A stretch of DNA of 64,000 nt. Source: Nocardia rhizosphaerihabitans (lineage in GTDB: Bacteria; Actinomycetota; Actinomycetes; Mycobacteriales; Mycobacteriaceae). The position numbers and the translations under genes are program-made. Of the stretch, positions 26,528 to 34,600 are shown piece after piece. Under the pieces are notes generated by a model that worked only from the letters and a program-made list of their open reading frames with translations, was not told the origin of the DNA and did not search any database. The stretch is taken from contig NZ_BMNE01000004.1 in NCBI RefSeq assembly GCF_014646295.1, forward strand, positions 62,001 through 126,000, read 5' to 3'. Within the stretch, counting starts at the first letter, position 1, and each line of letters starts with the position of its first letter.

Positions 26528-26740
26528 TCAGGCGGCGTCGACCTTCTCGAAACGGGCGACGAACCGCACCTCGAGTGCGTGTGCCAGACGCTCGAGCATG
26601 CCGATTGTCGGTGTGCCACCCCCTGATTCGAGTCTCGACACCTCGGGCCGACGCAGCCCGGCACAGCTCGGCCAGCTGCGTCTGCGTCAGCCCGAGCTCC
26701 AGCCGTTTACTGCCAGCCAGGGCGGACCAGGCCGGATTCG
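26528..26740 (-). pseudogene. Decayed XRE-type HTH regulator
   Basis: On the minus strand, one frame reads KRLELGLTQTQLAEL, the first two helices of an XRE HTH. After one extra base the next frame continues GLRRPEVSRLESGG and TPTIGMLERLAHALEV, then ends at a stop (26528-26530). A frameshift therefore splits the HTH. The 5' end has no start codon and runs into the 3' end of the response-regulator gene. It may be the remnant of a HigA-like antitoxin or a stand-alone repressor. The rest of 26354-26527 holds no intact gene. Confidence 0.55.
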
Positions 26741-27396
26741 TAGGCGAGCACGACTAGTTGGGTGCGGTCGCGGGCGTTCAGTTTGGTGAGGATGCGGCTG
26801 ACGTGGGTGCGGGCGGTGGCGGGGCTGAGGTAGAGGCGGGCGCCGATTTCGGCGTTGGTGAGGCCTTCGGCGACGAGGGTCATCACCTCGCGTTCGCGGT
26901 CGGTGAGGTCGGCGAGGGCGGCGGGTGGGGGTTGTTTGGCGTGGGTGGAGAACTCGGCCAGGAGGCGGCGGGTGACGCCGGGGGAGAGGAGGGCGTCGCC
27001 CGCGGCGACCACGCGGACGGCGCGGAGCAGGTCGGCGGGTTCGGTGTGTTTGACCAGGAAGCCGGCCGCGCCCGCGCGGATCGCCTCGAAGACGTACTCG
27101 TCGAGCTCGAAGGTGGTGAGGACGACGACGCGGACCTCGGCGAGGGCGGCCTCGTCGGCGATCATGCGGGTCGCGGCCAGGCCGTCGAGGATGGGCATGC
27201 GGATGTCCATCAGCACCACATCGGGGACGAGCGCGCGGGTCATCCGGACGGCCTGCTCGCCGTTCTCGGCCTCGCCGACTACCTCGATGTCGTCCTGGGC
27301 GTCGAGCAGCGCGACGAACCCGCCGCGCACCAGCGCCTGATCATCGGCGACCAGCACGCGCGTCTTGCGAGCACCGACCTGGCCGGGATCGCTCAT
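26707..27396 (-). CDS. NarL/FixJ-type response regulator
   Basis: A 229-residue regulator. The receiver domain (about 12-130) has the acid pair VADDQ, the phospho-acceptor aspartate in VVLMDIRMP, and the KHTEPADL lysine. The C-terminal LuxR-type HTH (about 163-225) has LTDREREVMTLVAEGLTNAEIGARL. It is coupled to the histidine kinase by an ATGA overlap (27393-27396). Confidence 0.92.
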   Translation of the reverse strand: MSDPGQVGARKTRVLVADDQALVRGGFVALLDAQDDIEVVGEAENGEQAVRMTRALVPDVVLMDIRMPILDGLAATRMIADEAALAEVRVVVLTTFELDEYVFEAIRAGAAGFLVKHTEPADLLRAVRVVAAGDALLSPGVTRRLLAEFSTHAKQPPPAALADLTDREREVMTLVAEGLTNAEIGARLYLSPATARTHVSRILTKLNARDRTQLVVLAYESGLVRPGWQ

Positions 27397-28859
27397 GTGG
27401 AGAACTCCCTACCGTCAGCACCCGCCGCGGAGCCTGCATGGTCAGCACCGGCCGCCGCGGAGCCCGAGCGGTCAGCGCCGGCCCCCGCGGAGCCTGCATG
27501 GTCAGCACCGGCTGTGGCGGAGCCTGAACCCTCAGCGGCAGAGCCCGCGGCGGACGCGGATCGCTGGGACGCACGCGATGCGCTGTTGCGCGGTTCAGCC
27601 GCGGCGCCCGCAGGCCGGGCAGGCAACCTGGCCGCCACCCGGAACCCACCGGAGGGCCGCGGCCCGGCCGTCAACGCCCCGCCGAGCGCGTGCGCCCGCT
27701 CCCGCATACCGATGATCCCGTTCCCACCCGCACCGGTACGGACCGCGGTGCTGGTCGGCCGCGTGTTGTCGATGGTGATGTCGACCGATTCGGGCGTGTA
27801 CCGCAGGGTGATCATCGCCGTCGCGCCGGGCGCGTGCCGCACCACATTGGTCAGCGATTCCTGGATGATCCTGGCCGCGGCCACATCGATCACGCTGGGC
27901 AGCTTCTTGGGCGTACCGATGATCTTGGTGTCGACCCCGAGCCCGGTCGCCCTGGTGCGCTCGAGCAAGGTCTCGAGATCATCGAGCGACGGTGCGGGCG
28001 CGCGGGGAGCGGGCCGCGGCGGCGCGACAGGAGCGGTGGGCGCCGGCGATTCGGCGGCGGGCTCAGCGTATTCCTCGACCGCGGGCGCCACCGCCGCACC
28101 ACTGCGAATGGCGTGCAGCAGCGTATGCACCTCGGCCAGCGACTCTTTGGAGGTGGTTTTGATGGTGGCGAGCGCGGCCGCCGCCTGCTGCGGTTTCCGG
28201 TCGAAGAGCTCCAGCGCCACCGAGGACTGCACATTGATCAGCGAAAGACTGTGCGCGAGAACATCATGCAGCTCACGGGCGATCGCGAGCCGCTCCTCGC
28301 TGGCCGCCCTGGCCTGCTGCGCCTGCTCGTCGCGCCGCGCGGCCTCGGCCCGCTGCCTGCGGGCGACGACCACCGCCCGCCGCTGCCGCACCCCCTCGGC
28401 GATCCCGACGAGCACACCCATCCAGGCCAGCAGGCCGAAGATCTGCCACGCGTCGGTGTCGCGTCCGAGCAGCGCGGGCAACGGCCACACCATCGTCAGA
28501 TAGCCGACCGCGACCACCGGGTAGGTGCGCCACCGTGATCCGTCGACCGCCGCGGTCAGGAACGCGATGATCAGCGACAGGAAGATCGGCCCGTATCCGT
28601 AGTCGCGCAGCACAAACGACACCGCCGCGAGCAGGGCGACCAGCAGCACCGGTTCGGGCAGCACACGCCGGAAGCCGAGCGCGATCGGCCCGGCGAGCAG
28701 CAACAGATACGCGAACGCGTCGAGCGCGCGCACCCCGCTCTGATGCGTATTCGCACCGGAACTTCCGGCGAGCTGGATCACCGCGACCACCACTGCCAGG
28801 CCCCAGTCCACAACGACCGAGCCACGCTCCCATTTCGCAGACGCTCCCACCTCACTCAC
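27393..28859 (-). CDS. Sensor histidine kinase (HisKA_3 type)
   Basis: A 488-residue kinase for the adjacent NarL-type regulator. It has about five TM segments in residues 15-150, a HisKA_3 dimerisation domain with the phospho-acceptor histidine in ARELHDVLAHSLSLI, and a HATPase domain with ESLTNVVRHAPGA and GNGIIGMRERAHALGG. An Ala/Pro-rich linker of about 35 residues separates the two domains. The C-terminal ~55 residues are Ala/Gly/Ser-rich and encoded partly by a 30-base tandem repeat. The GTG at 28859 is the chosen start. Confidence 0.85.
   Translation of the reverse strand: MSEVGASAKWERGSVVVDWGLAVVVAVIQLAGSSGANTHQSGVRALDAFAYLLLLAGPIALGFRRVLPEPVLLVALLAAVSFVLRDYGYGPIFLSLIIAFLTAAVDGSRWRTYPVVAVGYLTMVWPLPALLGRDTDAWQIFGLLAWMGVLVGIAEGVRQRRAVVVARRQRAEAARRDEQAQQARAASEERLAIARELHDVLAHSLSLINVQSSVALELFDRKPQQAAAALATIKTTSKESLAEVHTLLHAIRSGAAVAPAVEEYAEPAAESPAPTAPVAPPRPAPRAPAPSLDDLETLLERTRATGLGVDTKIIGTPKKLPSVIDVAAARIIQESLTNVVRHAPGATAMITLRYTPESVDITIDNTRPTSTAVRTGAGGNGIIGMRERAHALGGALTAGPRPSGGFRVAARLPARPAGAAAEPRNSASRASQRSASAAGSAAEGSGSATAGADHAGSAGAGADRSGSAAAGADHAGSAAGADGREFST
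27427..27546. repeat. Four 30-base tandem repeats in the kinase gene
   Basis: Four units of 30 bases begin at 27427, 27457, 27487 and 27517, each starting GCGGAGCC and most containing GGTCAGC. Units 1 and 3 are nearly identical (GAGCCTGCATGGTCAGCACC); unit 4 is the most diverged. The length is a multiple of three, so copy-number change would lengthen or shorten the kinase tail without a frameshift. Confidence 0.75.
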
Positions 28860-29065
28860 CCTATTGCGTAGGGCCGCCCTCCGCGTCGGCCTGCGCCCGT
28901 AATTCCGCTGCGAGCCACCCTGCGGCCCCACGGTGGCCGGTCAGCGGCCGGTCGAGGCGAATATTCAGCGTCGGGAACGACGGCGCGAGTAGTCCGCGCG
29001 ACGTAGCCACGAAGCCGCTCCGCGACGGATGCCCCGGCACCGCATCGGCGCGGATTCTGAGTGCC

Positions 29066-29959
29066 ATGAACGATTCGATCGTGGTCACCGACGAGCTGAC
29101 CAAGCGCTATGGCGAGCACATCGCGGTGGACGCGGTGAGTATGCGCGTCGCCGCAGGCGAGATCTACGGCTTCCTCGGCCCCAACGGTGCGGGCAAAACC
29201 ACCACCCTGCGCATGCTGGCCGGCCTGATCCGCCCCAGCGCGGGCACCGCCCGGGTCAGCGGCCGCGCGCCCGGCGATCCCGCGGTTTTGCGCCGCATCG
29301 GCGTCCTCATCGAGGGTCCCGGCTTCTACCCCTACCTCTCGGGCCGCGACAACCTGCGCGTCCTGGCGCGCTACCGCGGTCACAGCACCACCGACGTCGA
29401 GCAGGCGCTGGAACGGGTGGGTCTGGCCGACCGTGCGGGCGACCGCTTCCGCACCTATTCACTGGGGATGAAGCAGCGCCTCGGCGTCGGCGCTGCCCTG
29501 CTCGGCGACCCGGACCTGCTGATCCTCGACGAGCCCACCAACGGCCTCGATCCGGCAGGTCTGGCCGAAATGCGCACGCTCATCGTTGATCTCGCCGCCG
29601 ACGGGCACACCGTATTGCTGTCGAGTCACCAGCTCGCCGAGGTGCAGGAGATCTGTCACCGCGTCGGGGTGATCTCCGGCGGCAGGCTGCTCGCCGAATC
29701 GACCGTCGGCGAATTACGAGGCACCGCAGCGCTATTGGTGCTCGCCGAACCTGCCGACATCGCCCTCGCCGCGATTCGCGCCGTCGCTCCCGCCCGGGCG
29801 AACGCGGACGGGATCAGGGTCGAGACGTCTGCCGCGATGGCACCGGTGGTCGCGCGTGCCGTGGTCTCGGCGGGCGCCGACCTGCTGGAACTGCGCGTCG
29901 ACGAGAAATCCCTGGAAGAAGTGTTCTTCGAGATGACGACTGTGGAGGTCGCGAAATGA
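29066..29959 (+). CDS. ABC transporter ATP-binding protein
   Basis: A 297-residue ATPase of the drug-exporter (DrrA/CcmA-like) type. Walker A GPNGAGKTT near residue 40, Q-loop region, signature YSLGMKQRLGVG, Walker B LLILDEPTNGLDP and the switch histidine in LLSSHQLAEVQ. The C-terminal 85 residues form the extra domain usual in this type. It is coupled to the permease by an ATGA overlap and diverges from the two-component genes, which may control it. Confidence 0.9.
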   Translation: MNDSIVVTDELTKRYGEHIAVDAVSMRVAAGEIYGFLGPNGAGKTTTLRMLAGLIRPSAGTARVSGRAPGDPAVLRRIGVLIEGPGFYPYLSGRDNLRVLARYRGHSTTDVEQALERVGLADRAGDRFRTYSLGMKQRLGVGAALLGDPDLLILDEPTNGLDPAGLAEMRTLIVDLAADGHTVLLSSHQLAEVQEICHRVGVISGGRLLAESTVGELRGTAALLVLAEPADIALAAIRAVAPARANADGIRVETSAAMAPVVARAVVSAGADLLELRVDEKSLEEVFFEMTTVEVAK

Positions 29960-30819
29960 TCGGTCTGACAAGAGATCTGTGGGCGAGCATGCGCGCGGAG
30001 TCGGTGCGGCTCGGCCGCTGGCCCGCGTTCTGGATCGTCCTCGGCGTGTGGGTGCTGCTGAATCTGACCTTCGCCTACCTGTTCAACTACCTCGCCTACA
30101 CCTCCGGGGAAAGCGGCGCCATGTCGGACGGTCTGCCCCGCGACGTCCTGCTCGGCCAGCTCATGCCCGCCGCCGTCCCGGAGGTCTTCACCCAGGGCAT
30201 GGCCATGTTCGGCGGTGCGCTCATGCTCATCCTGGGTGCGCTCGCCGTCGGCAGCGGGTACGGCTGGGGCACCTGGAAAACCGTGTTCACCCAGGGACCG
30301 AGCCGCTCGGCGGCGGTCGGCGGCCTGCTCGTGAGCCTGGTGGTGGTGGTGGTGGTGGCCCTGGTCTGCGTGGCCTTCGCCGTGGACCTCGGCGTCGCCT
30401 CGCTCATCGCGGTGAGTGAGGGCCAGCCGCTCGCCCTGCCGTCTCTGGAGCGATCTGTGCTCGGAATCATCTCCGGCACAGCGATTCTGAGCATGTGGAC
30501 CTTGGCGGGCGCGCTGATCGGCGCCATCGCCCGCGGCCCCGCCCTCGCCGTCGGCCTCGGTCTGGTCTGGGTACTCGTCGTCGAGAACCTCCTGCGCGGG
30601 GTGGCCGCCATCTTCGGTCCCATCGAGACGTTCACCGACCTGCTGCCCGGAACGGCCGCAGGCTCCTTGGCAGGCGCGATGCGCACCGTCAGCGGCCCTG
30701 CCACCCCCGGCGTCCTCGACATCCTCACCCGCGGCGAGTCCCTCGCCCTGCTCACCGCCTACGTACTGGCCTTCGCGGGCGGCACCATCTGGCTGATGAG
30801 CCGCCGCGACCTGACCTGA
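29956..30819 (+). CDS. ABC transporter permease (ABC-2 type)
   Basis: A 287-residue membrane protein with about six TM segments, including residues 16-38, 80-105, 115-142, 165-190 and 250-280. It pairs with the preceding ATPase. A run of GTG codons (30339-30358) encodes a Val-rich stretch (LVVVVVVALV) in one TM helix. Substrate unknown; exporters of this layout beside a two-component system often handle antibiotics or cell-envelope stress. Confidence 0.85.
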   Translation: MIGLTRDLWASMRAESVRLGRWPAFWIVLGVWVLLNLTFAYLFNYLAYTSGESGAMSDGLPRDVLLGQLMPAAVPEVFTQGMAMFGGALMLILGALAVGSGYGWGTWKTVFTQGPSRSAAVGGLLVSLVVVVVVALVCVAFAVDLGVASLIAVSEGQPLALPSLERSVLGIISGTAILSMWTLAGALIGAIARGPALAVGLGLVWVLVVENLLRGVAAIFGPIETFTDLLPGTAAGSLAGAMRTVSGPATPGVLDILTRGESLALLTAYVLAFAGGTIWLMSRRDLT

Positions 30820-30822
30820 TTC

Positions 30823-31302
30823 TCAGGACCACCCGGCCGGGTTCGATGCGGTCTCGCGCGAGATGCCCGAACCCGTCTCGGGGAATCCGCCGTAGAGCTT
30901 GTCGTGCAGGTGGGCGAAGAAATAGCACATCCTTTCGCATTCGGCGTCCGGCACCGCGGCTTCCGGGTCGGCGCGCACGGCGTCGTAGAACTCGCGGCCC
31001 ATGGCGACGATGAATCCCCGCGCATACAGGAAGCCGTCGTCGGAACCGTCGGTGATCTCCTGGATGTCGGCGCGATCGATGTCGTAGAGCGCGCGTTCGG
31101 CGACCCGGTCCAGCGCGGTCAGCTCGGCGCTCGTGAAATCGGTGCTCAGCGAGAGCAAGGCGTCGATGAACCGGTCGAGGATGTCGTCGTCGAATTCGCC
31201 ATCGAGCAGAGCGCGGCGCGCTCCGGAACCGGTTCGCTCCCAGGCGGTTTCGATCAGTGCCCAGAATCGAGCGGCTTCGGTGTCGGTAGGAAGTGTCGTC
31301 AC
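30823..31302 (-). CDS. DUF4240 domain protein
   Basis: A 159-residue soluble protein: N-terminal FWALIETAWERTG, then FIDALLSLSTDFTSAEL and DGFLYARGFIVAMGREFYDAV, the usual order in DUF4240 proteins. Function unknown. It starts at GTG 31302 (VTTLPTDTEAARF); the open frame upstream is a shadow of the TetR gene. It converges with the permease gene, 3 bases apart. Confidence 0.7.
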   Translation of the reverse strand: MTTLPTDTEAARFWALIETAWERTGSGARRALLDGEFDDDILDRFIDALLSLSTDFTSAELTALDRVAERALYDIDRADIQEITDGSDDGFLYARGFIVAMGREFYDAVRADPEAAVPDAECERMCYFFAHLHDKLYGGFPETGSGISRETASNPAGWS

Positions 31303-31333
31303 CCGCGTGACGGTAGCGGCAGGGGCCGACAGG

Positions 31334-31942
31334 TCAGGATTGGTCGAGCAGGCGGTGGGCGAGCACCGCCAGCCCCTCGGTGATCTGGCCGGGCGAAAGC
31401 CCGCGTTCACGTTGGTGCAGATAGACCTCGGCGGCCACCGGCGCGAGGACGGTGTCGACCAGGGAATCTGGTTGGGCGACACCAGCTTCGACCAGCAGCG
31501 CGTGCACGTGGGCGGACCAGAATCCGTAAGCCCCGGTGGCGAACCGGGCGCCGCCGGTTTCGGCGCCGAGCACCAGATGCGCATGGGCCGTGAGCAATTC
31601 GACCATCGCGGCGTAGAAGGCGGCGAGCCGGTCGGCGGGTGATGCGCCGGGGCCGAGCGGTGGTTGCCCGCGCATCAACTGCTCCTGGAGCGCGCGTTCG
31701 TGTTCGTCGAGCAGGGCGACGGCGATGGCGGTGCGGTCGGGATAGCGGCGGTAGAGGGTGCCGCGGCCGACGCCCGCCGCCTTGGCGATGTCGTCCATGG
31801 TGACCGTGCGCGGGTCGCGGGTGGCGAACAGTTCGGCGGCCGCCGCCAGCACCTTGGCCCGGTTGCGGGCCGCGTCGGTGCGCTCGGCGGGCTGCGGTGC
31901 GTCCAGCGCCGTGCCGGTGAGCAGGTCGGATCGGGGCTCCAT
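31334..31942 (-). CDS. TetR/AcrR family regulator
   Basis: A 202-residue repressor with an N-terminal TetR HTH at about residues 25-75 (RAKVLAAAAELFA, MDDIAKAAGVGRGTLYRRYPDR) and a helical ligand-binding domain. It lies divergently from the azoreductase-SMR operon. Two palindromes sharing GCTGTCCACTT occupy the space between, and they are the probable binding sites for self-repression and for control of the operon. Confidence 0.9.
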   Translation of the reverse strand: MEPRSDLLTGTALDAPQPAERTDAARNRAKVLAAAAELFATRDPRTVTMDDIAKAAGVGRGTLYRRYPDRTAIAVALLDEHERALQEQLMRGQPPLGPGASPADRLAAFYAAMVELLTAHAHLVLGAETGGARFATGAYGFWSAHVHALLVEAGVAQPDSLVDTVLAPVAAEVYLHQRERGLSPGQITEGLAVLAHRLLDQS

Positions 31943-31971
31943 GGTGTCGACTCTAGCCCAGAAACGAATAT

Positions 31972-31988
31972 GTGGACAGGCTGTCCAC
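31972..31988. promoter_or_regulatory. Palindromic operator 1 (TetR site)
   Basis: GTGGACAG at 31972-31979 and CTGTCCAC at 31981-31988 form a perfect 8-base inverted repeat around one central base. It lies 30 bases before the TetR start. Confidence 0.6.
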
Positions 31989-32018
31989 TTGTGTTCTATC
32001 GTCAAGCCCACGGCAATC

Positions 32019-32031
32019 GGACATGCTGTCC
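32019..32031. promoter_or_regulatory. Palindromic operator 2 (TetR site)
   Basis: GGACA (32019-32023) and TGTCC (32027-32031) surround TGC; the right half GCTGTCCACTT is identical to that of operator 1. It ends 19 bases before the azoreductase ATG. Confidence 0.55.
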
Positions 32032-32050
32032 ACTTAAGGAAGGTTCGACC

Positions 32051-32704
32051 ATGACACACCTGCTGCACCTCGACGCCAGCGCTCGCAACCGGTCGCTCAG
32101 CCGCAGGCTCGGCGCGGAGTTCGTCCAGGCCTGGCGCGCCGAGACACCTGACGGCGAGTACACCTACCGCGACCTGACCGCCCAGCCCACACCGTTCATC
32201 GGCGAGGGCTGGACCGAACTCTGCGACGCCGTCCTCGCCGCGGGCAGCACCGACCTCGATCGGCTCCCCGAGCTCGCCGTCACCCCCGCGGCGAAGACCG
32301 CTTGGAAGATCGTCGAACCACTGCTCGCGCAGGTACTCGCCGCCGACGTGATCCTCATCGGCACCCCGATGTACAACTACTCGATCCCCGCCGCACTCAA
32401 GGCCTGGCTCGATCAGATCACCTTCCCGCGAATGTCGCTGGGGGAGCGCAGGTTCGTGGTGGTCGGCGCCCGCGGCGGCGCCTACTCGCCCGGCGCGCCC
32501 AAGGCCGCCTACGACTACCAGGAGCGCTACCTGCGCGACTTCTTCGCGGGCCATTTCGCCGTCACCGACACCGTGTTCGTCCACGCCGAACTCGCCAATG
32601 CCGTGCAGGACCCGAATTTGGCCCACCTGCGCGACGCGCACGAGGCCTCGCTCGCCGCCGCGCTGACCGAAGTTCGCCTGCTCGCCAAGGATTACGTGAA
32701 ATGA
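32051..32704 (+). CDS. FMN-dependent NADH:azoreductase/quinone reductase
   Basis: A 217-residue flavodoxin-like enzyme. The N-terminus LLHLDASARNRSLSRRLG is the FMN phosphate loop; IGTPMYNYSIPAALKAWLDQ is the family signature. It reduces quinones or azo compounds with NAD(P)H. The stop overlaps the SMR gene (ATGA), and the start lies 19 bases after the second TetR operator, so the pair is probably a TetR-controlled chemical-stress operon. AAGGAAGG precedes the ATG. Confidence 0.88.
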   Translation: MTHLLHLDASARNRSLSRRLGAEFVQAWRAETPDGEYTYRDLTAQPTPFIGEGWTELCDAVLAAGSTDLDRLPELAVTPAAKTAWKIVEPLLAQVLAADVILIGTPMYNYSIPAALKAWLDQITFPRMSLGERRFVVVGARGGAYSPGAPKAAYDYQERYLRDFFAGHFAVTDTVFVHAELANAVQDPNLAHLRDAHEASLAAALTEVRLLAKDYVK

Positions 32705-33021
32705 GCTGGGTGGTACTCGGCCTCGCCGGCCTCGTCGAGATCATCTGGTCACAGACCATCAAACCGACCGAGAACTTCACCAAACTCGGCCCGACCCTGC
32801 TCTGCATCGCCCTTGGCTCGCTCGCGGTGTACCTGCTTTCGCGAGCCATGCACACGCTCCCGGTCGGCACCGCCTACGCGGTGTTCACCGGAATCGGCGC
32901 GCTCGGCGCGATCAGTCTCGGCGTGCTCGTGCACAAGGATCCGCTCAGCGCGGGCCGCATGCTGGCGCTGGCGCTGATCCTCGGCGGGATCGTGCTCGCC
33001 CGCGTCACCAATCCCGAGTGA
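32701..33021 (+). CDS. SMR family efflux protein (SugE/Gdx-like)
   Basis: A 106-residue, four-TM small multidrug-resistance protein. The essential membrane glutamate is Glu13 (LAGLVEIIWSQTIK). GTAYAVFTGIGALG matches the conserved TM3 segment. The form of the first helix is closer to SugE/Gdx, guanidinium exporters, than to EmrE, but the substrate is not certain. Start overlaps the azoreductase stop. Confidence 0.88.
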   Translation: MSWVVLGLAGLVEIIWSQTIKPTENFTKLGPTLLCIALGSLAVYLLSRAMHTLPVGTAYAVFTGIGALGAISLGVLVHKDPLSAGRMLALALILGGIVLARVTNPE

Positions 33022-33064
33022 CGCTGTCGCACACCCGATGCGGCGATCGGCCGGTCCGGGCCGG

Positions 33065-33070
33065 TAAGGT
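33065..33070 (+). promoter_or_regulatory. -10 box (TAAGGT) for a leaderless transcript
   Basis: TAAGGT ends 6 bases before ATG 33077, fitting a leaderless mRNA for the SRPBCC gene. Confidence 0.4.
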
Positions 33071-33076
33071 CGGCTG

Positions 33077-33520
33077 ATGGACCAGCCAGTTCGCCCCCCG
33101 GACCTGTCTGCGCGACCGCACGAGCTCACGGTCGAGCGCGTGATGAAAGCCTCGCCCAGCCTGCTCTACGCGGCCTGGACCCAGGGCCTCGACCTGTGGC
33201 TGGCCGTTCCCGGATCGGTCCTCATGCGCCCCGCCGTGAACGAGCCGCTCTACTTCGATACCGGCTCGGCCGACAAGCGCAACCCGCACTACGGCCGCAT
33301 CCTGCTGCTGGAACAGGACCGCCGGGTCGAATTCACCTGGGTCACCGCGGCCACCGACGGCGTGGAGACCGTGGTCGCCGCCGAATTCCGCAAGCAGCCC
33401 CGCGGCATCCGCCTGCGCCTGCGCCATTCCGGCTTCCCCACCGCCGCCATCCGCGATCTGCACCAGCAGGTCTGGCCGGAGATGCTGGAACGGCTGGACG
33501 AGGTCACCGGAGCCGCCTGA
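33077..33520 (+). CDS. SRPBCC (START-like) domain protein
   Basis: A 147-residue protein of the AHSA1/polyketide-cyclase-like fold: VERVMKASPSLLYAAWTQ at the N-terminus and a C-terminal long helix around LHQQVWPEMLERLDEV. The fold binds hydrophobic ligands; no specific function can be assigned. The gene seems to have its own leaderless promoter. Confidence 0.75.
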   Translation: MDQPVRPPDLSARPHELTVERVMKASPSLLYAAWTQGLDLWLAVPGSVLMRPAVNEPLYFDTGSADKRNPHYGRILLLEQDRRVEFTWVTAATDGVETVVAAEFRKQPRGIRLRLRHSGFPTAAIRDLHQQVWPEMLERLDEVTGAA

Positions 33521-33593
33521 GCCGCCGAACTCCGGCCGGGATCCGAGTAGGTTCGTCACCGGACGCAACACCCACCGAATCGAAAGGATTGCC

Positions 33594-34031
33594 ATGCCGA
33601 CTCGTAGCGCACGCACCCTCTGGGCAGGCGGACTGCAGGACGGTTCCGGGCAGGTCGAACTGGTCAGCTCCGGTGCTGGCAAGTTCGATGTGACCTTCCC
33701 GCGCCGCGCTGCCGAGGTCGCCGAGGGCACCAGCCCGGAAGAGCTGATCGCGGCGGCGCACTCGTCGTGCTACTCGATGGCGCTCTCGGCCGAGATCGCC
33801 AATGCGGGCGGCACCCCGGAAAGCCTGGATGTCACCGCCGACGTCACCCTCGCGCCGGACCCGGCCGGTGGGTTCCAGATCAGCAAGATCAAGCTGACCG
33901 TGCGTGCCGTCGCGGCCGGGCTCGACGCCGAGGGCTTCTACACCGCGGCCACCGCCGCCAAGAACGGCTGCCCGGTCAGCAAGGCACTGGCCGGCGTCGC
34001 CGAGGTCGAGCTGGACGCCGAACTGATCTGA
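33594..34031 (+). CDS. OsmC family peroxiredoxin
   Basis: A 145-residue OsmC-type thiol peroxidase. The peroxidatic and resolving cysteines are in AHSSCYSMALS and NGCPVSKAL. These enzymes reduce organic hydroperoxides. GAAAGGA precedes the ATG at 33594. An 18-base inverted repeat follows the stop. Confidence 0.92.
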   Translation: MPTRSARTLWAGGLQDGSGQVELVSSGAGKFDVTFPRRAAEVAEGTSPEELIAAAHSSCYSMALSAEIANAGGTPESLDVTADVTLAPDPAGGFQISKIKLTVRAVAAGLDAEGFYTAATAAKNGCPVSKALAGVAEVELDAELI

Positions 34032-34036
34032 TCCGT

Positions 34037-34110
34037 CCGGCATTTTCGTGCAGTTCGCCGCTGTGCGGTCGGAAACCGACTGACGGGGCAGGACTGCACG
34101 AAAATGCCGG
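34037..34110. terminator. Large inverted repeat between convergent genes
   Basis: Perfect 18-base arms: left 34037-34054 (CCGGCATTTTCGTGCAGT) and right 34093-34110, with a 38-base loop that holds a smaller GGTCGG/CCGAC stem. It starts 6 bases after osmC and ends 2 bases before the convergent gene, so it is probably a bidirectional terminator. Confidence 0.6.
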
Positions 34111-34111
34111 G

Positions 34112-34564
34112 TCAGCGCTGGGTGAACCAGCGATGCGCGGCGGGGGTGTACATCGCCGGAATGGCGATCACCACCGCCAGGATGTGCACGGCCCGGCAGC
34201 CGGCCAGCACGGCCGAACTGGGGGACATGCCGGTGAACAGCGCGGCGAAGTCGTCGGTCGACAGCACGACCGCCAGCGGCTCGATGATCAGCGAGAGCAG
34301 GCCGACCACGCCGATGCCGACGGTCAGCAGTGCTCGGGCAACCCGGCTGCCGTTCACCATGTACAGCGCCACACCCGCGACGACCAGGTAGATGGCGAGG
34401 CGGGGGAGCAATCCCGCTGCGGTGGCGCCGAATTCACCACCGCCACGGACCGCGCGCAGCAGTCCTTCGGCGGCGCCTGCGGCCAGAGCGGTGACGAGAC
34501 CGCCGAACGCGACGGTCACCGCGCGGGGTCGGGATGCGGAAACGGAAAAGGCAGTGCCGGTCAT
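34112..34564 (-). CDS. Hypothetical four-TM membrane protein
   Basis: A 150-residue protein with hydrophobic segments near residues 15-35, 52-70, 80-100 and 118-138. Short polar loops; a conserved-looking stretch between TM1 and TM2 (AEGLLRAVRGGGEFG). I do not recognise the family. The gene sits 36 bases downstream of cbtA on the same strand and could be transcribed with it. Confidence 0.6.
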   Translation of the reverse strand: MTGTAFSVSASRPRAVTVAFGGLVTALAAGAAEGLLRAVRGGGEFGATAAGLLPRLAIYLVVAGVALYMVNGSRVARALLTVGIGVVGLLSLIIEPLAVVLSTDDFAALFTGMSPSSAVLAGCRAVHILAVVIAIPAMYTPAAHRWFTQR

Positions 34565-34600
34565 GACACCGACACTGCCTTTCGCCGATACGCGCGAGGA

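Noticed and set aside
27427..27546. 30-base repeats considered as a CRISPR array
   Set aside because: The units are contiguous with no spacers, lie in frame within a coding region and have no cas genes nearby.
30339..30358. GTG/GGT run considered as a phase-variable microsatellite
   Set aside because: It is a short trinucleotide run coding for Val in a TM helix; change in number would stay in frame and there is no sign of an on/off switch.
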